Shown piece by piece: positions 32,447-43,376 of a stretch of DNA of 64,000 nt. The stretch is from Gracilaria gracilis (taxonomy: Eukaryota > Rhodophyta > Florideophyceae > Gracilariales > Gracilariaceae): assembly GCA_030374805.1 (NCBI GenBank), contig JARGSG010000058.1, forward strand, positions 1 through 64,000, given 5' to 3'. Both the position numbers and the translations under genes were made by a program. Every line of letters starts with the position of its first letter. Positions within the stretch are counted from its first letter, which is position 1. Under the pieces are notes generated by a model that saw only the letters and a list, made by a program, of their open reading frames with translations, ran no database searches and had not been told where the DNA came from.

Positions 32447-34874
32447 ACTGTACTGTTGGAATGACGACCCGAGCACACTCAATGAGGTCTCTTCTTCGCT
32501 TTTTGTCGAGAAAATACAGGCGCCCTGAGATTTGAAGAAATCCAATTGGTCTTTGTATACAGGTTGAGATTTCCAAAGTCTTCCTCGATGTGCGCCTATC
32601 TCTTGTGTACAGCACGTCGAGAGACTCGTTGTATAAGCATTTGTAATGCCAACATATGTCAGCAAAAGAAGCATGAATCGTCCGTGTCCCTCTCCCATCA
32701 CCAACAGAATCAAACTGGATGTGTACATCATAAAAGTTCTTCACATCACCGTAGTACAATTCCTTCACGTCTATTTTGCCTACAGTGGGTTGGGAGACGG
32801 AAGTTGTGGACTGCGTATTATTTTCAACATCTTGACCAGCAAACTCCGCAGAGATACAGAATTTTTGGCGTACGTCATCCCGGTGTGTTTGTCTCTGTCT
32901 GAATGCGGACTCCGTCTCGACAATGAACGTGGAATAGTTTTGGGTCACCCGAGCTGATCGGAATTGTTTCACAGAAGCTATTTTGTAACAGCTCCCAACA
33001 TGAGACGCGTTATCCATTACAAACTTTTGCACTGGTGCTTTGAAACGATTGAAGTTTGATACAATTTGACCAGTTCCACAAACCTGGATTCCTTCATGAA
33101 ACACATGTTCATCTTCCTGTTCAGAGAAAGTTCGAGAGTTACTTTCCGCATCGTTTTCCAAAACAAGGTGTTGCTCCCCGGGCATCATTGGGGCAAGGCC
33201 ATGGCTCATCAGTCGAATTGAAAGAAGTCGATGGCTTTTGTGGAACAAATGAGAGTTAACGTTGACTTTGCTTGTCATTCTTCTCCCCATGTCTCCGAGG
33301 AGCCTCTCGACAAGAAACTGGGAAGTGACTGGCAGCGGACCACATTCTCGCAACAACTCTGGAAGTTGTAATATGGCATGGGTGGAAGGAGTGAAACAGA
33401 ACGCTTCTGAAGATTCCGAGTAGAACTCACGGGTAAATCGAACGTACAAGTCCTGCACCAAAGTTTCAAGTTCCTGCGTTACAACTCTCTCGCACCGATA
33501 CTGGAACGAAATGAAAACAAGTCTCGAAGTAAGTGCCCAAAGTGTAATTATGTTTCTTTCAATGTTAAAGCGGTTCAAAAAGGGTAGCAAATACCGCTCG
33601 GCGAGACGTTTCAGATCCTCTGCCTTGTATCTTTCTAATTCTTCGAGTGGCATAATTGTTCGTCCCCATGAAACCGGAATTCCATGCGTACTAGTACTCA
33701 TCTTCTTGTTAATTTTATGCAGAACACCGATAGGAATGCAGTACTTTGACCGAGCTCGCACTTTATCATGGTTTTGATGATAACCACAAAGAAGTTTCAC
33801 CAGATGTTTAGTCCAGCCCATCAACACGAGATGCATAATATCTTCGGGATGGGAATATTTATGATCCATGGAAAGCTTACGAAGGCAGCAATCGTCCTTG
33901 ATGACAGTTTTCTTGACAATGGTTTTACGCTCATTCTCTGTCCCATGGTGATGTCGAAGGTTTCACCAAGTAGATACTATATCCTGATGACTTCGTGCTG
34001 CACCACAATCGATTTCTATGACCTCTCTTTGCTGAGCTCTATTTCTGAAATGACAATCATGGTCTATCCATGTGCGAACAACATTTTCCGGAATGTCGGG
34101 TACGACATAGGAGGCCTTGAGCGCTGGGAAGTACGTCTTCTGCTTGAGACAAAACCTGCAAAACAAAGATGCTGTGTGTCCCGTGTAACCCAATATCTTT
34201 GTGGCAGTAGGCCAATCTGCTGTGAAGAACGTAATGAAAACCCGCACATTGCGCACTTTTTTGTCATGACACACGACGGATATCCCTTTCTCCAACATGC
34301 GGAAGTCATCTACAATGTGCTTAAGAAATGTATCAAAGTTCTTTGAAGAGTGCGATCCGGGAACAACACCGAATATCAGAGCGTTGTTAGCTCTTGATCG
34401 TTCTTTTGGACTGTAGTTCAGGATTGTGGAAACGAGTGGCCATGATTTCACACCCTCTCCACGTCTATTCCTCGAACACTGAAAACCATCAGTCTAGAAC
34501 GTTAGAAAAATCAATATTTCTTCTGATGTTGCAACGTCGCTTCCTAAATACTGCCGGTACAGTCTTGGGAACAATTGACCATGGTAGAAGTCGTGATGGA
34601 TCTCGTCGTTGTCTGAACCGTGAGAAGAACTCCTTATCGTATTCCATCCTTTCTGTATTTCCTCTAACGAGTCGCGAGCACGACATAGAGCTCGAATAGA
34701 AGAAGAAGGTCTCATGTACCAGAATTTGGCACTTTTCTTTCCTTTCACGACCCCTCCACATATAGAACAATTCTCAGAAAGTCTTAGCCACCCCGCCGCC
34801 GCACAATGACCCTTCTTGCACATGGTTACAAATGATTTCTCGGCCAGAGACTTTCGAACCGCATAAGACACCAT
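32430..34874 (-). pseudogene. CACTA/EnSpm-type (tnp2, Transposase_21-like) transposase pseudogene
   Basis: One minus-strand frame of about 815 codons runs from ATG 34,874 to the stop at 32,430, broken only by TAG at 34,494-34,496 and TGA at 33,963-33,965. It opens with a Cys/His cluster (CKKGHC, CSICGG). It then shows TDGFQCSRNR, SWPLVSTILNYSP, the CRFC zinc pair after GHTASLF, PEDIMHLVLMGWTKHL, and a DUF4218-like block (CFTPSTHAILQLPELLRECG). This order matches the tnp2 family of CACTA elements. The 5' side abuts the right LTR near 34,890 and may be cut by it. Both stops can come from single C to T changes (CAG, CGA). Confidence 0.78.
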
Positions 34875-34889
34875 CGTTCTATACGAAAC

Positions 34890-35350
34890 AACGGCCTTGG
34901 TGGAGTAGCTGAAACAGAGCTCCTCGCAAAATGGGTGCACAAACCGGGTGTAAGAGTTAAACCCACCGTCTGGACGAGTTAAGCAAGGGTGGCAGGGAGC
35001 CGAAAAGCCGGGGTTGGAGAGGTATACTGTGAGGTGGATCGATGACGTCACCCAAGGTGGATGATCCTCCCAAGAGTGGTACCGTGGACCGCAGAACGCG
35101 AGAACAGGTAAGACAAGTGGGGCAGGGGCAAACAAGTAACTAATGTATCCCCAAGAAGGGCGGCCTGCACACGTACGCGTGTATTATCCTACTCACTGTC
35201 ACGACACTCATAACCCATACCGATTGGGGTCCTTCCACCATGAACTATGGGTTGACAAACTAGTCATAATTCCCTTCCCTGAGGTGTAGCTTCTTCATAT
35301 CAATATGACTCGCAACCGCCGTGAACTCCGCGAGAACGCGTTGCACTTCA
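34890..35350 (+). mobile_element. Right LTR of the 26.6-kb LTR-bounded insertion
   Basis: It is similar to the left LTR from the CTCCTCGC block to the end GTTGCACTTCA, but shorter: about 300 bases present at 9,090-9,393 are absent, and the first 80-90 bases of the left LTR are not recognisable here. It is followed at 35,351 by ACAAG, the target duplication, and then by the helicase-gene duplicate. Confidence 0.78.
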
Positions 35351-35876
35351 ACAAGTGGTCTGTCAGATAGAGCACCATATTACTGTGTTCCTCATATAAC
35401 TCAGAAACCGGATTCAGAATTAGAATCAGAGACAGCAGAAGATTTTTGTAGTTCAGATGAGGTGGATGAAAGCCTTGAAGATGAGATTCTGGACGATATA
35501 GAGTCCAATTTGGAACCCTTGGGAAAAGACATAGAGAGTAAACTACCACTGCCGCGAAATGATACTCCAGTTACTCTGGTGTTGGATAACACCTCTGTCG
35601 AGGCACTTACCCAACACCTCTGTCGAGGCCCACTCGGTCAACAGCAATGGTAAGATGGATCATGATCTGCTCTCGGGTAAACCGATTGCTAGAAGGTACG
35701 AGGTTAAGAACGTAATGGAACCGGAAGATGGGAAGCCTGCTTTGAACATGCCCACAGCCGATGATCATAACCAAAAGTTTCCTTCTCATGCTGAAGAACA
35801 AACCTCGACCGACCCAGAGGCTGAAGCAAATGAATTGGACTTTCAGATGAGAACTGAAGGTTTCACGCATAATGGT
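35351..35876 (+). pseudogene. ZNFX1-like helicase duplicate, right half
   Basis: The sequence continues the duplicate exactly where 8,786 left it (GLSDRAPYYC, then HITQKPDSE, then the acidic linker ending in NELDFQMRTEG). It shares with the other copy a 25-bp tandem duplication (units at 35,588 and 35,613) that shifts the frame. It has four A where the other copy has six in the run near 35,775, so its second frame is longer. Similarity ends abruptly after CATAATGGT at 35,876, the left end of the hAT element. Confidence 0.88.
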
Positions 35877-35966
35877 CAGGGCCGTACATGTGACTAACTA
35901 CTTTCCACTTTTTGAAAGTCACTAGTCATCCACAATTCGCGGTAGTTAGTCGTTTTTAAGTAACCG

Positions 35967-38203
35967 TTAAGCTTCATCGCTGGCCAAAGCAGCAACGTTT
36001 CTCACAATCGAAACAAAAGCTTCTCCTTGACGATGTAGAAGACCAGTTTGTAAAGAATTTGTAGACTGTAGCTCATTCCTTACAAAGACCCTTATCATTT
36101 CACACATCTCAGTGGTACTCGAAAGAAGTGACTGCGATTGCGATCCCTCCCGCCGTCCGAGATCACTAAACAGCCGTTCCGCGGCTGCAGAAGATGCCTG
36201 CGACGCGAGAAATGCTCTAGCGACCATGTTAAACGGCACTGGACTGACCAAACCAGCTCTTTCGTTAGCATGCTTCCAGTACCGCAGCGCCTCATTTGGC
36301 TCTCTTCGTCCATAGAACTTCAATTCCTGACGCATTTGAGTGTGAAACAATTCGAGCCCAGCTTCCAGTGATGGCCCAGAGAGCCCAAGAGAGTTATCCA
36401 AAGCCCTCATTTCGCCAATGAGAGCACTATAAAGTGAACAAAAGTACGAAACGCGACCGGTCTCCGGTAACCCAATGAAATCCAATTCGCATTCATTCAC
36501 ATCTAATAGAGAAGCCAAATGAAACAATAAAACTCTTCGCGCCTTAGTAACTGCAGCAGTCTGTTCAGCTGATACTTCAGAGTGAGAAAGCAAATTCCAT
36601 ACCGGAGAGGTAGCAGATAATGGACGCCAAATGTGACCCAAACGCACTTCCAATGCTTCGCAAAGCCGATTGCAGAGCAGCTTAGCTGCAGGTTTCACCA
36701 ATCGTATTTTTCGTGCCTCATCTCTTGCATGATCGGACTTGGAAACGCTTGGAACGCAGGGTCCTGAAAATGACTCACTTACACTTAAATCTATTTCCAG
36801 GAGGGTGTCTTGCTCTTCATAAAACGAACGACTACATGGAACCAATAAGCCGGCCATAATCTGCAGGGTCTCGTAAAGCTTGTGTAAAACGCGTGGAGTG
36901 CGAGACATTGTGATTTGTTTGTCAGCCTCCAGCTGACGTGCCACACGTCGAACTTCTGTGAGAACAGCAATGAATTCTGCAAGACAGTTCCGGTGTTCTT
37001 CATTAAGTTGCGGTAGATCTGCAGCTTCAATTGAAAGCTCCTCTGCAATAGCGGCTATGTTTTCCGCAGGGGTGAGATAAGTCGTCATTGCTCCAAGTCT
37101 CGAGTGCCACCGTGTCGGCACGTCGTGCCTCAGCTTCTGTAACCTGTCAGCATTTATGCCTTCATAGAGTTGTTTTCCTCGGAGCAACATGCTGGCCTTT
37201 GGATGAAAGTTAAAGTAGGATGTTATTTTGTTAATGGTATTCATATACTTCCGCCACAATTTCCCCTCTTTAAAGACATCATTGACAACAAGATCCATTG
37301 TGTGCACAACACAACGAACACCACCAACGTAGTTTGTGAATCGATCTACAGCGGAGGCAGTAGCCGGCTCGTTGTCGGAGGTTACAGTAGACACAATCTT
37401 CTCTGACCCAACAACCAAATTGCTTGACATAATCTCTTGCAAAACAGAGCACAATTGCTGGGAGTTCTTCGGTAGATCTCCTAAGTTTAACGTACCGATT
37501 GGGAAAGAACAGAGGTCCCAATTTGCATCCACGAAGTGCCATGTTACGCCCAGTATTGGGGCCCCCAACGCTGCACTCCAACCATCAACAGTTAGCGATC
37601 CTGTGCGCGCGGCGTTTACACGTTTCCGAAGAAGACGGCAGACAGCCTTTTCTGTAGATATGGGATGCGAATCAAGTAAACCTCTAATGGAAAATTGCAA
37701 TTTTCCTCCCAAAAGGTCAACCAAACCTTGAAATGTTGGAGATCCCAACACATTTAAACTCATTTCATTAGAACAAGCCAAAAAAAAACCAAACCAATTC
37801 GCTGCATTGTTAAAGGAGAAACGTGATTTTCCTTTCTTGTCTTCGAAGATTCTGGTTTAGGAAAGAAGCATAGTTGTCCTGACTTTGAAATACTCTCTCG
37901 CATTTCACATTCCTTGTCAATTATAGCTCTAGTGTGAGCTTCTGTAGCATTTGTGCGCGCAAATGTTAGTAGCTTTTCGTGCAACGTTTGGTGATGGGTT
38001 TTGTAATGAAGGACAATATTACTATTTGAATAAGATTTGTTTTTGTTCCGCACAGCGTTTCAAATCTTGCATTAAAACTTTGGGTTGTGGTCATCTCAAA
38101 TTATGCGTGCGGCCAATGTGCTCGACAGAGAAACCTTTGTTTTCGATCTTTTTTCTTTTCCTGCACCCCTTCTTTTTCGCTGCTGTGCGTTTTGTTTGGC
38201 CAT
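35967..38203 (-). pseudogene. hAT transposase
   Basis: The frame 37,781-35,967 (about 600 codons) is uninterrupted and has hAT hallmarks. The first Asp sits in LTVDGWSAALG and the second in VTSDNEPATASAVD. RWHSRLGAMTTYL lies in the middle, and the C-terminal dimerisation block reads ALRYWKHANERAG, ARAFLASQASSAAAERLFSD. Upstream, another frame from ATG 38,203 gives a basic leader and a BED-like finger remnant (CKI, then LHYKTHH), but it has three stops (TGA, TAA, TGA). It joins the main frame through a T9 run at about 37,780-37,788, where a 1-nt change would restore reading. The N-terminal DNA-binding part is therefore broken while the catalytic part is intact. Confidence 0.85.
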
Positions 38204-38630
38204 GATCGTAGCGGCATTAACTTCTGTAGTTTGAAGTGTAGGAGTCGATGTGAGGGTCATCACGATTCACAAAAGTTAGGCGTACTACTAAAATACAATC
38301 TTTGAAAGAGATGCTTATTCACTAGAAAGGATCGTGCTGAATCTTGCAGTACACTGTTTGATTGTACGTTTGAATCCATTTCTGTGCCGTTTGTGCGGAA
38401 AGGACGGCGGCGGCCCCAACACGGTGCTTTCGATGTCGTTGTTCGGTCAATATTGCTTTGTTCCAACTTGGTATGGATTTTCGGCTTTGGTATATCTTTA
38501 GTTCGGGAGCATGACTTACAAATGAGGTCTACACAACTCACACGTATCCCTGTGTATTACGTGGACACTTGGCGCAGTATATGACTAACATTTTGCTTAT
38601 TGCTTTAGTGAGTAGTTAGTTTAGTCCTTC

Positions 38631-38635
38631 ATTTT
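38631..38635. repeat. Target-site duplication ATTTT, left
   Basis: ATTTT precedes the TG of the 5' LTR and is repeated exactly at 48,836-48,840 after the 3' LTR, marking a retroelement insertion into the hAT element. Confidence 0.92.
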
Positions 38636-38736
38636 TGTGAAAGTGAGAAAGAAGGGCGGGGAGGAAGAGCGATAAGCAGAAAGCAGAGTATATTTATTAT
38701 TGCATACAGTAGCAAATATGCATTATATTTTATATT

Positions 38737-39309
38737 CTATATCCCATATCGCTCGTGCACTTCCCGCAACTCGTGGAGCAGTCGGGCCAGGATGGCCACA
38801 GCCCCGCGAGGCAGCTCCTCTTCGACTACGCGGATGGCATCGTGCCATCCGCGAAGGTAGGAGCTGGAAGGGCGCCCAGTGGCACCTCCACCACATACGC
38901 GACGACTAATCCGCCTGGCCGCATCTCGAGGCGTCGGACTTCCACGCCTCGGACTGTGCACGGCAGGGACATATCGCACGAAGCGAACGGAGTCCCCACC
39001 AGACGACGAGGCGGCTCGGGGTAACGGCTGCGGCGAAAAGTGCGGGGAGTTTGCGGGCGGCGGCGACAGTAGCGGAGGCGGCGACGGGGGCGGCGGCGGC
39101 GGCAGTAACGGCAATGGCAGTCCATGAGGGCTGTCAGGCGGAATGACGACGGGACGCGGAGCACCAGGATGGAAACGTGCCATGATGTTGGCAACAAAGA
39201 CGTCGACCGCATACCACTTCTCCCCGCTACCACTGAAATACACGTGCAACCGAAGCGTCACCGTGTGAACGCCAACACGAAGTACGTCCGTGGACTTCCA
39301 ACGCAGCAT
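38737..39309 (-). CDS. Antisense 190-aa ORF in the 5' LTR, unknown function
   Basis: An ATG-initiated frame antisense to the retroelement encodes 190 residues. The N-terminal part looks like a folded domain (VHTVTLRLHVYFSGSGEKWY, AVDVFVANIMARFHPG). A Pro/Ser-rich linker follows, then a C-terminal helical part (WHDAIRVVEEELPRGAVAIL, ARLLHELREVHERYGI). The copy in the 3' LTR (47,059-47,631) is the same length with two substitutions. I do not recognise the family. It could be expressed from a promoter within the LTR or in flanking DNA, or be an accidental frame in GC-rich DNA. The amphipathic C-terminus favours a real protein. Confidence 0.45.
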   Translation of the reverse strand: MLRWKSTDVLRVGVHTVTLRLHVYFSGSGEKWYAVDVFVANIMARFHPGAPRPVVIPPDSPHGLPLPLLPPPPPPSPPPLLSPPPANSPHFSPQPLPRAASSSGGDSVRFVRYVPAVHSPRRGSPTPRDAARRISRRVCGGGATGRPSSSYLRGWHDAIRVVEEELPRGAVAILARLLHELREVHERYGI

Positions 39310-39960
39310 GCACTTAATGCAAAGGGAAGCCCCGGCACCCTCCCCACACTACGAATATCACCTAGACGCCTCCTGAGAATGACCTACCCACCAACTAACT
39401 CTACTTTAAGGAGATATCCAAGGACGAAGGGAATGTTCTTACGTGTACACTTCATGTACAAATCGTGCACTACCAGTGCAAAGTTCGTGTAATCAGTCGT
39501 GTGATGTGAAATGAACCCGGACAACAAGGAAATACACGGAGAAGAGGTGAAATGGCGATGTTCATGGATAACCCCTTCAAATTCCCGCACCCACTAATGC
39601 TATTTTCGGCAGCGAAAACTGCTCGATAGATTCCTTTGAAACTTGCTGTATTGTGTACGTAACGGATGATCTTCCCGAATCAGGTCTCAGATTGAAGTGA
39701 TTATGGACTCTCGCGGACTTGGAAATTATGCCAACAAAGCATTATCTTTGCGACAAGTTGTCTCTTACCCGAAGAAACTATTATGTGGCTGCGAACAACT
39801 AGTAAGGCTACACCGGTTACACAATGATGCATGAAAACTGCATCTGGGTTACATCTTGTTACTCATGGGTTACACAAAATTGTACCGTCGATATTCCGCT
39901 GGATTCGAAGGTCTCCATCGTCTATATAAGCCATGCCCAACTTCGGATACCCATCTTCGA

Positions 39961-40010
39961 CCACCACCACCACCACCACCACCACCACCACCACCACCAC
40001 CACCACCACC
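39961..40010. repeat. CCA/CAC microsatellite in the 5' LTR
   Basis: There are about 17 triplets here, against about 10 at 48,282-48,311 in the 3' LTR. The seven-triplet (21-bp) change accounts for the entire length difference between the LTRs. Confidence 0.95.
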
Positions 40011-40534
40011 GACACAAGCTCAACAAAACCCCCCCTTCTTCCAGAAACGCCATCATTGCTTGTTTCCCTTGTTTCATTGATTTGTTTCCCTCTTTCTTTT
40101 CTTTCATTCTCCTTGGCCGCTGAGTGGTCCGGCCTTTCCCTTTCACGTTCACGACTTGTCATTTACGTCTGGGGACTGGCTCCCCCTGCGTTCGTCTATA
40201 ATTGGTCTCAAGATTAATTGTAAGCCTACTAAGCTGGCGCCTGAAGTTTGACGTAGAGCTTTTACCGTATCGTTCGAGTCTCCTTCTGAAGTTTGTTGGA
40301 GACTTCAGCCGTTCGTAGCTATTCACCGACAGGGCGCGAATAGTTCGCTTTGTTCGTTAAAAGTATCACTGGCACCATCGTGTGCCATCTCAATACTCAT
40401 AATTTGGGCTATTCAGCGGCTTACGCTGTTACTCATCGCCTTCATAGGCTGGTACCACCTGGCATTCTAGTCTTGTTCTGGGTTGTAACCACCCGCGTCG
40501 TTTAACCAACGTGGCCACAAAAATGACGTCCACA

Positions 40535-40554
40535 TGGTACCCCTAGCAGGGCCT
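40535..40554 (+). promoter_or_regulatory. Primer-binding site
   Basis: The sequence directly after the LTR starts TGGTACCCC, with the TGG that pairs with the CCA end of a tRNA primer. I did not identify which tRNA. Confidence 0.6.
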
Positions 40555-40573
40555 CGTGCCTCGTGAGTCTGTT

Positions 40574-41992
40574 ATGTCTTTCAATGGAACTTCTGTCGAT
40601 GTAAGGAAGTTCCTCTTCTACTTTGAGAATGTGGCAGCGGCCGGTGTTGATAACGCCGACCGGGCCGTCAAGTTCTTGGGTTTCCTTGATGGAGAAGCCT
40701 TTGATTTCTTCTATGATAACTACGCTGCTAATGGTTCATTGTCAGTGGAAGCAAAGAATTTCGCTAATGTGAAGGCTGCTCTGATTGAGCGTTTCGGAGC
40801 TGTGGAAGAACCGGCGGAAAGAATCCGTCGAGCAGTGTCTGCGCGTCTAGATTATGCGGACTTGTTGGGTTCATTGAAGCAAATGGACTCGTTCTTCGAA
40901 CAGGCTGGGTTCAACTCGAAAGCAAAGTTCGGGTTGCTCCGAAATGCCGTCATGGAGTATGCAGACCTAGCGCAATTTGTGATCTTCCGTGGAGCAGATG
41001 ACTACGGCACGATAAAAAGCCTGGTTAAGGCTTTTGTTGGCAGAAAGAAAGCCTTGGGGTCATATGGAGCCCTGAGTGCGTTACCGCCGGCCAAGAAGAT
41101 TCTTCAAAGGACGAGGGAAACTCCCCGAGGCGTTTCAGCCCCTCTTGAAGATAAAGTGAAGAAGCTTGCCAAACAGATGACCCAATTGCATCTGTTAGTA
41201 AAGAAGACACAAAACAGTGGTCGTCCCGAAGCCGAGAAGTTCTGTTCTTATTGTAATCAACATGGCCATTATGTCAATCGTTGTGAGCTAAACCCACATC
41301 GGAATACCCGTTGTGGTAACTGTGGCAAAATAGGACATTCATCTGTCACCTGCTGGAAAAGACCACCGATAAATGAAGAGAAGAAGGTGTCCTTCAAAGG
41401 CGTGAAATCAGAGTCAAATGCTGAGAATGCTCTGCGGAAGAGATCAAATCAGCAGAAGCCAAATCAGAATCAAGTCTCAGTCATCATCAACGACTCTTCA
41501 GATGATGAAGATCTGGTTGCCACAACTAAGAGAGATGCAGAAGGTGCCCCACTTCCGAAGCAGTCCAGAACTGGTCCTCTCTCCGGCATTTCTCCAATTA
41601 TGTTCCCCGAAACGCAGTCCACTACCACCAAGGACGCACGTCGAAGTTCTTCGAAAGTCCGAGACGCTACCTCGAAAAAGACGAAGCCCAAGCATAAGAA
41701 GATTAAGATCCAAGAACACATTGGCAAGTACAATGTATATGAGGAGCTAGCGACAGCCCCTTCCGGTATCACCTTCGGGCAGCTTGCTAGAGGAGATGCG
41801 GATGAAGCTAAGAAGAATCTACGCCGTATCCTTTCTGGTAGCCTTTCGGGGAGACGAGTGAGCTTTGCTAGTACTTCGACGCTGCCACCGGCCCTCCGGG
41901 TCGTCAATGTGTCGTTGTATGGCACAAAGTCCCAAGCACTATTAGATTCGGGAGCAGTTCTTAATCTTATGTCAGCTTCGCTTAGTCACTGA
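40574..41992 (+). CDS. Gag with start of protease, young Ty3/Gypsy element
   Basis: I chose ATG 40,574 (MSFNGTSVDVRKFLFYFENV), because the frame upstream has only a GTG. The capsid-like domain covers roughly residues 1-160. Two CCHC zinc knuckles follow (CSYCNQHGHYVNRC and CGNCGKIGHSSVTC, about residues 225-265), then a charged Ser-rich linker. The aspartic protease begins with LLDSGAVLNLMSASL, but the frame stops at TGA 41,990-41,992 inside that domain, and coding resumes in the same frame. Gag itself looks intact. The stop could be a C to T change in CGA or a read-through site between gag and pol. Confidence 0.88.
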   Translation: MSFNGTSVDVRKFLFYFENVAAAGVDNADRAVKFLGFLDGEAFDFFYDNYAANGSLSVEAKNFANVKAALIERFGAVEEPAERIRRAVSARLDYADLLGSLKQMDSFFEQAGFNSKAKFGLLRNAVMEYADLAQFVIFRGADDYGTIKSLVKAFVGRKKALGSYGALSALPPAKKILQRTRETPRGVSAPLEDKVKKLAKQMTQLHLLVKKTQNSGRPEAEKFCSYCNQHGHYVNRCELNPHRNTRCGNCGKIGHSSVTCWKRPPINEEKKVSFKGVKSESNAENALRKRSNQQKPNQNQVSVIINDSSDDEDLVATTKRDAEGAPLPKQSRTGPLSGISPIMFPETQSTTTKDARRSSSKVRDATSKKTKPKHKKIKIQEHIGKYNVYEELATAPSGITFGQLARGDADEAKKNLRRILSGSLSGRRVSFASTSTLPPALRVVNVSLYGTKSQALLDSGAVLNLMSASLSH

Positions 41993-43365
41993 CTCTCACT
42001 GGAACTGAAGCCTTCTAATAGAAGAATTGTTGTTGCGGATGGAACAAAGTCTCTAGTTCGTGGAAGCATCAAGAACGTTCCAGTGGAGTTTGGCACCTTA
42101 CGTATACCATTAAGTTTCTTAGTGGTAGAAAACCCTCCGTTTCACGTTATCATTGGATGCCCCACCCTGGAAACGATTCAAGCTTGTCTAGATCTTGGAG
42201 CTCAAGAAGATTCAATGTCTTTCAAGGGAAACTCTACTGTGCTTCCCCTCGACCATCACAGGCCTGAAGTAGAGTGCTTCGAGAACCTCTCGGACGCGGA
42301 CAGTGAAGATTTCACTTCCGATTCTGATCTGTTTTCAACAGGTAGCGGTACTGAAAGCGATGATGAGGACTCCGAGGAATTCCCAAGAAGAAAGTGGACG
42401 GTTTGGAATATGCTCTTACCTCTGTTGAAGACGGAAAACTTCCTGCGCAAGGTGAGCCAGAAAGTCCAAAAGCGTCCTCATGCCTAGCACAATCAAGCAA
42501 TGTTGGGAGAAGGCCAATGGAAGACCTCCAACATGAGACTTAGGAGTGGAACATTGGAACCGACGATCAAGAACCTCTTCTTCGCCGAACCGAACAAGTT
42601 GAAGGCCTCACGAGCTACGAGCAAGTAGCGGAGCACGCGCCAAGTAGTTCTGAAGATGAGTCGGCCCAGTCGGAGCCCGTTCATGAGCTCATTCTCCCTA
42701 TCCGAAATGATGTTGTGCTTCTCCGGGCTGAGGAACTGAATGAGCGGCCTGATAACTTAATCTTCAGAATTTATCGTCGTTACCCCCAACTTGCTCCAGG
42801 TGATCCAATTCCTCCACATGTGTCTGAATGGCCTTATGGAAATATGGGTATCCTAGAGTTGGATCCAGAAGGATCCCAAGTTGTTCGTTTCGGTGAAGGT
42901 TGGCCAATCCCTGACAATGGAAACAATCGCCCCTTGGAAACACTTCTAACCCCCACAGGGACTGGAGATATTGTCACCTATGCAGCATCGGAAAGCCCTG
43001 ACAGCGTGAACGAGGAAGGGCCCAATTTATCCTCTTTCCAGAGTCCAGAAACCGATACTAGTGTTCAAGAGTATGCTGTCAATGTAACTATGGTGTATGG
43101 GAATGGAGAAGACGCTAATGATCAAAGTGCAGCTGGAAATCAGGAAACCGAAGAAGCCGTAAATAAAGAAGAAGTCAACATCTCCTCGCCAGAGGAGCTA
43201 CACATACCCGATTCCCCGCTGTATCGTGATCCTGTTCTAACACTACCGATTAAGGATGAAGTTAAGCTGCTTCCCATGGATAATGAAGGAATGATAATGA
43301 CTTTATCGATGTTCGCGTTCAGATCCGATATCCAGTCCCTCTTCCTGCACACCCACCACATCTAG
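41993..43365 (+). pseudogene. Pol N-terminal part: rest of protease and acidic linker
   Basis: After the TGA at 41,990 the protease continues (LELKPSNRRIVVADGTKS, PFHVIIGCPTLETI, with the ILG-like IIG motif) up to 42,487. The stretch 42,715-43,365 is a highly acidic, Ser/Pro-rich linker. Frame changes near 42,480 and 43,360 separate it from the reverse transcriptase, so polyprotein synthesis from this copy is unlikely. Confidence 0.7.
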
Positions 43366-43376
43366 GAGTACACAAT

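Larger units (their letters stand above)
38636..40534 (+). mobile_element. 5' LTR of the young Ty3/Gypsy element
   Basis: The 1,899-bp LTR begins TGTGAAAGTGAG and ends GACGTCCACA. It includes an AT-rich TATA-like stretch near 38,715-38,740, an antisense ORF (38,737-39,309), a TATATAAG at about 39,923 that could be the sense promoter, and a CCA microsatellite. Confidence 0.93.

Noticed and set aside
40000-40162. His-, Pro-, Val- or Trp-run proteins in the LTR
   Set aside because: They are translations of the CCA microsatellite in different frames.
41990-41992. Programmed read-through between gag and pol
   Set aside because: The stop lies inside the protease domain, after the active site, not at its border. 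Deamination of CGA is more likely, though read-through is not excluded.
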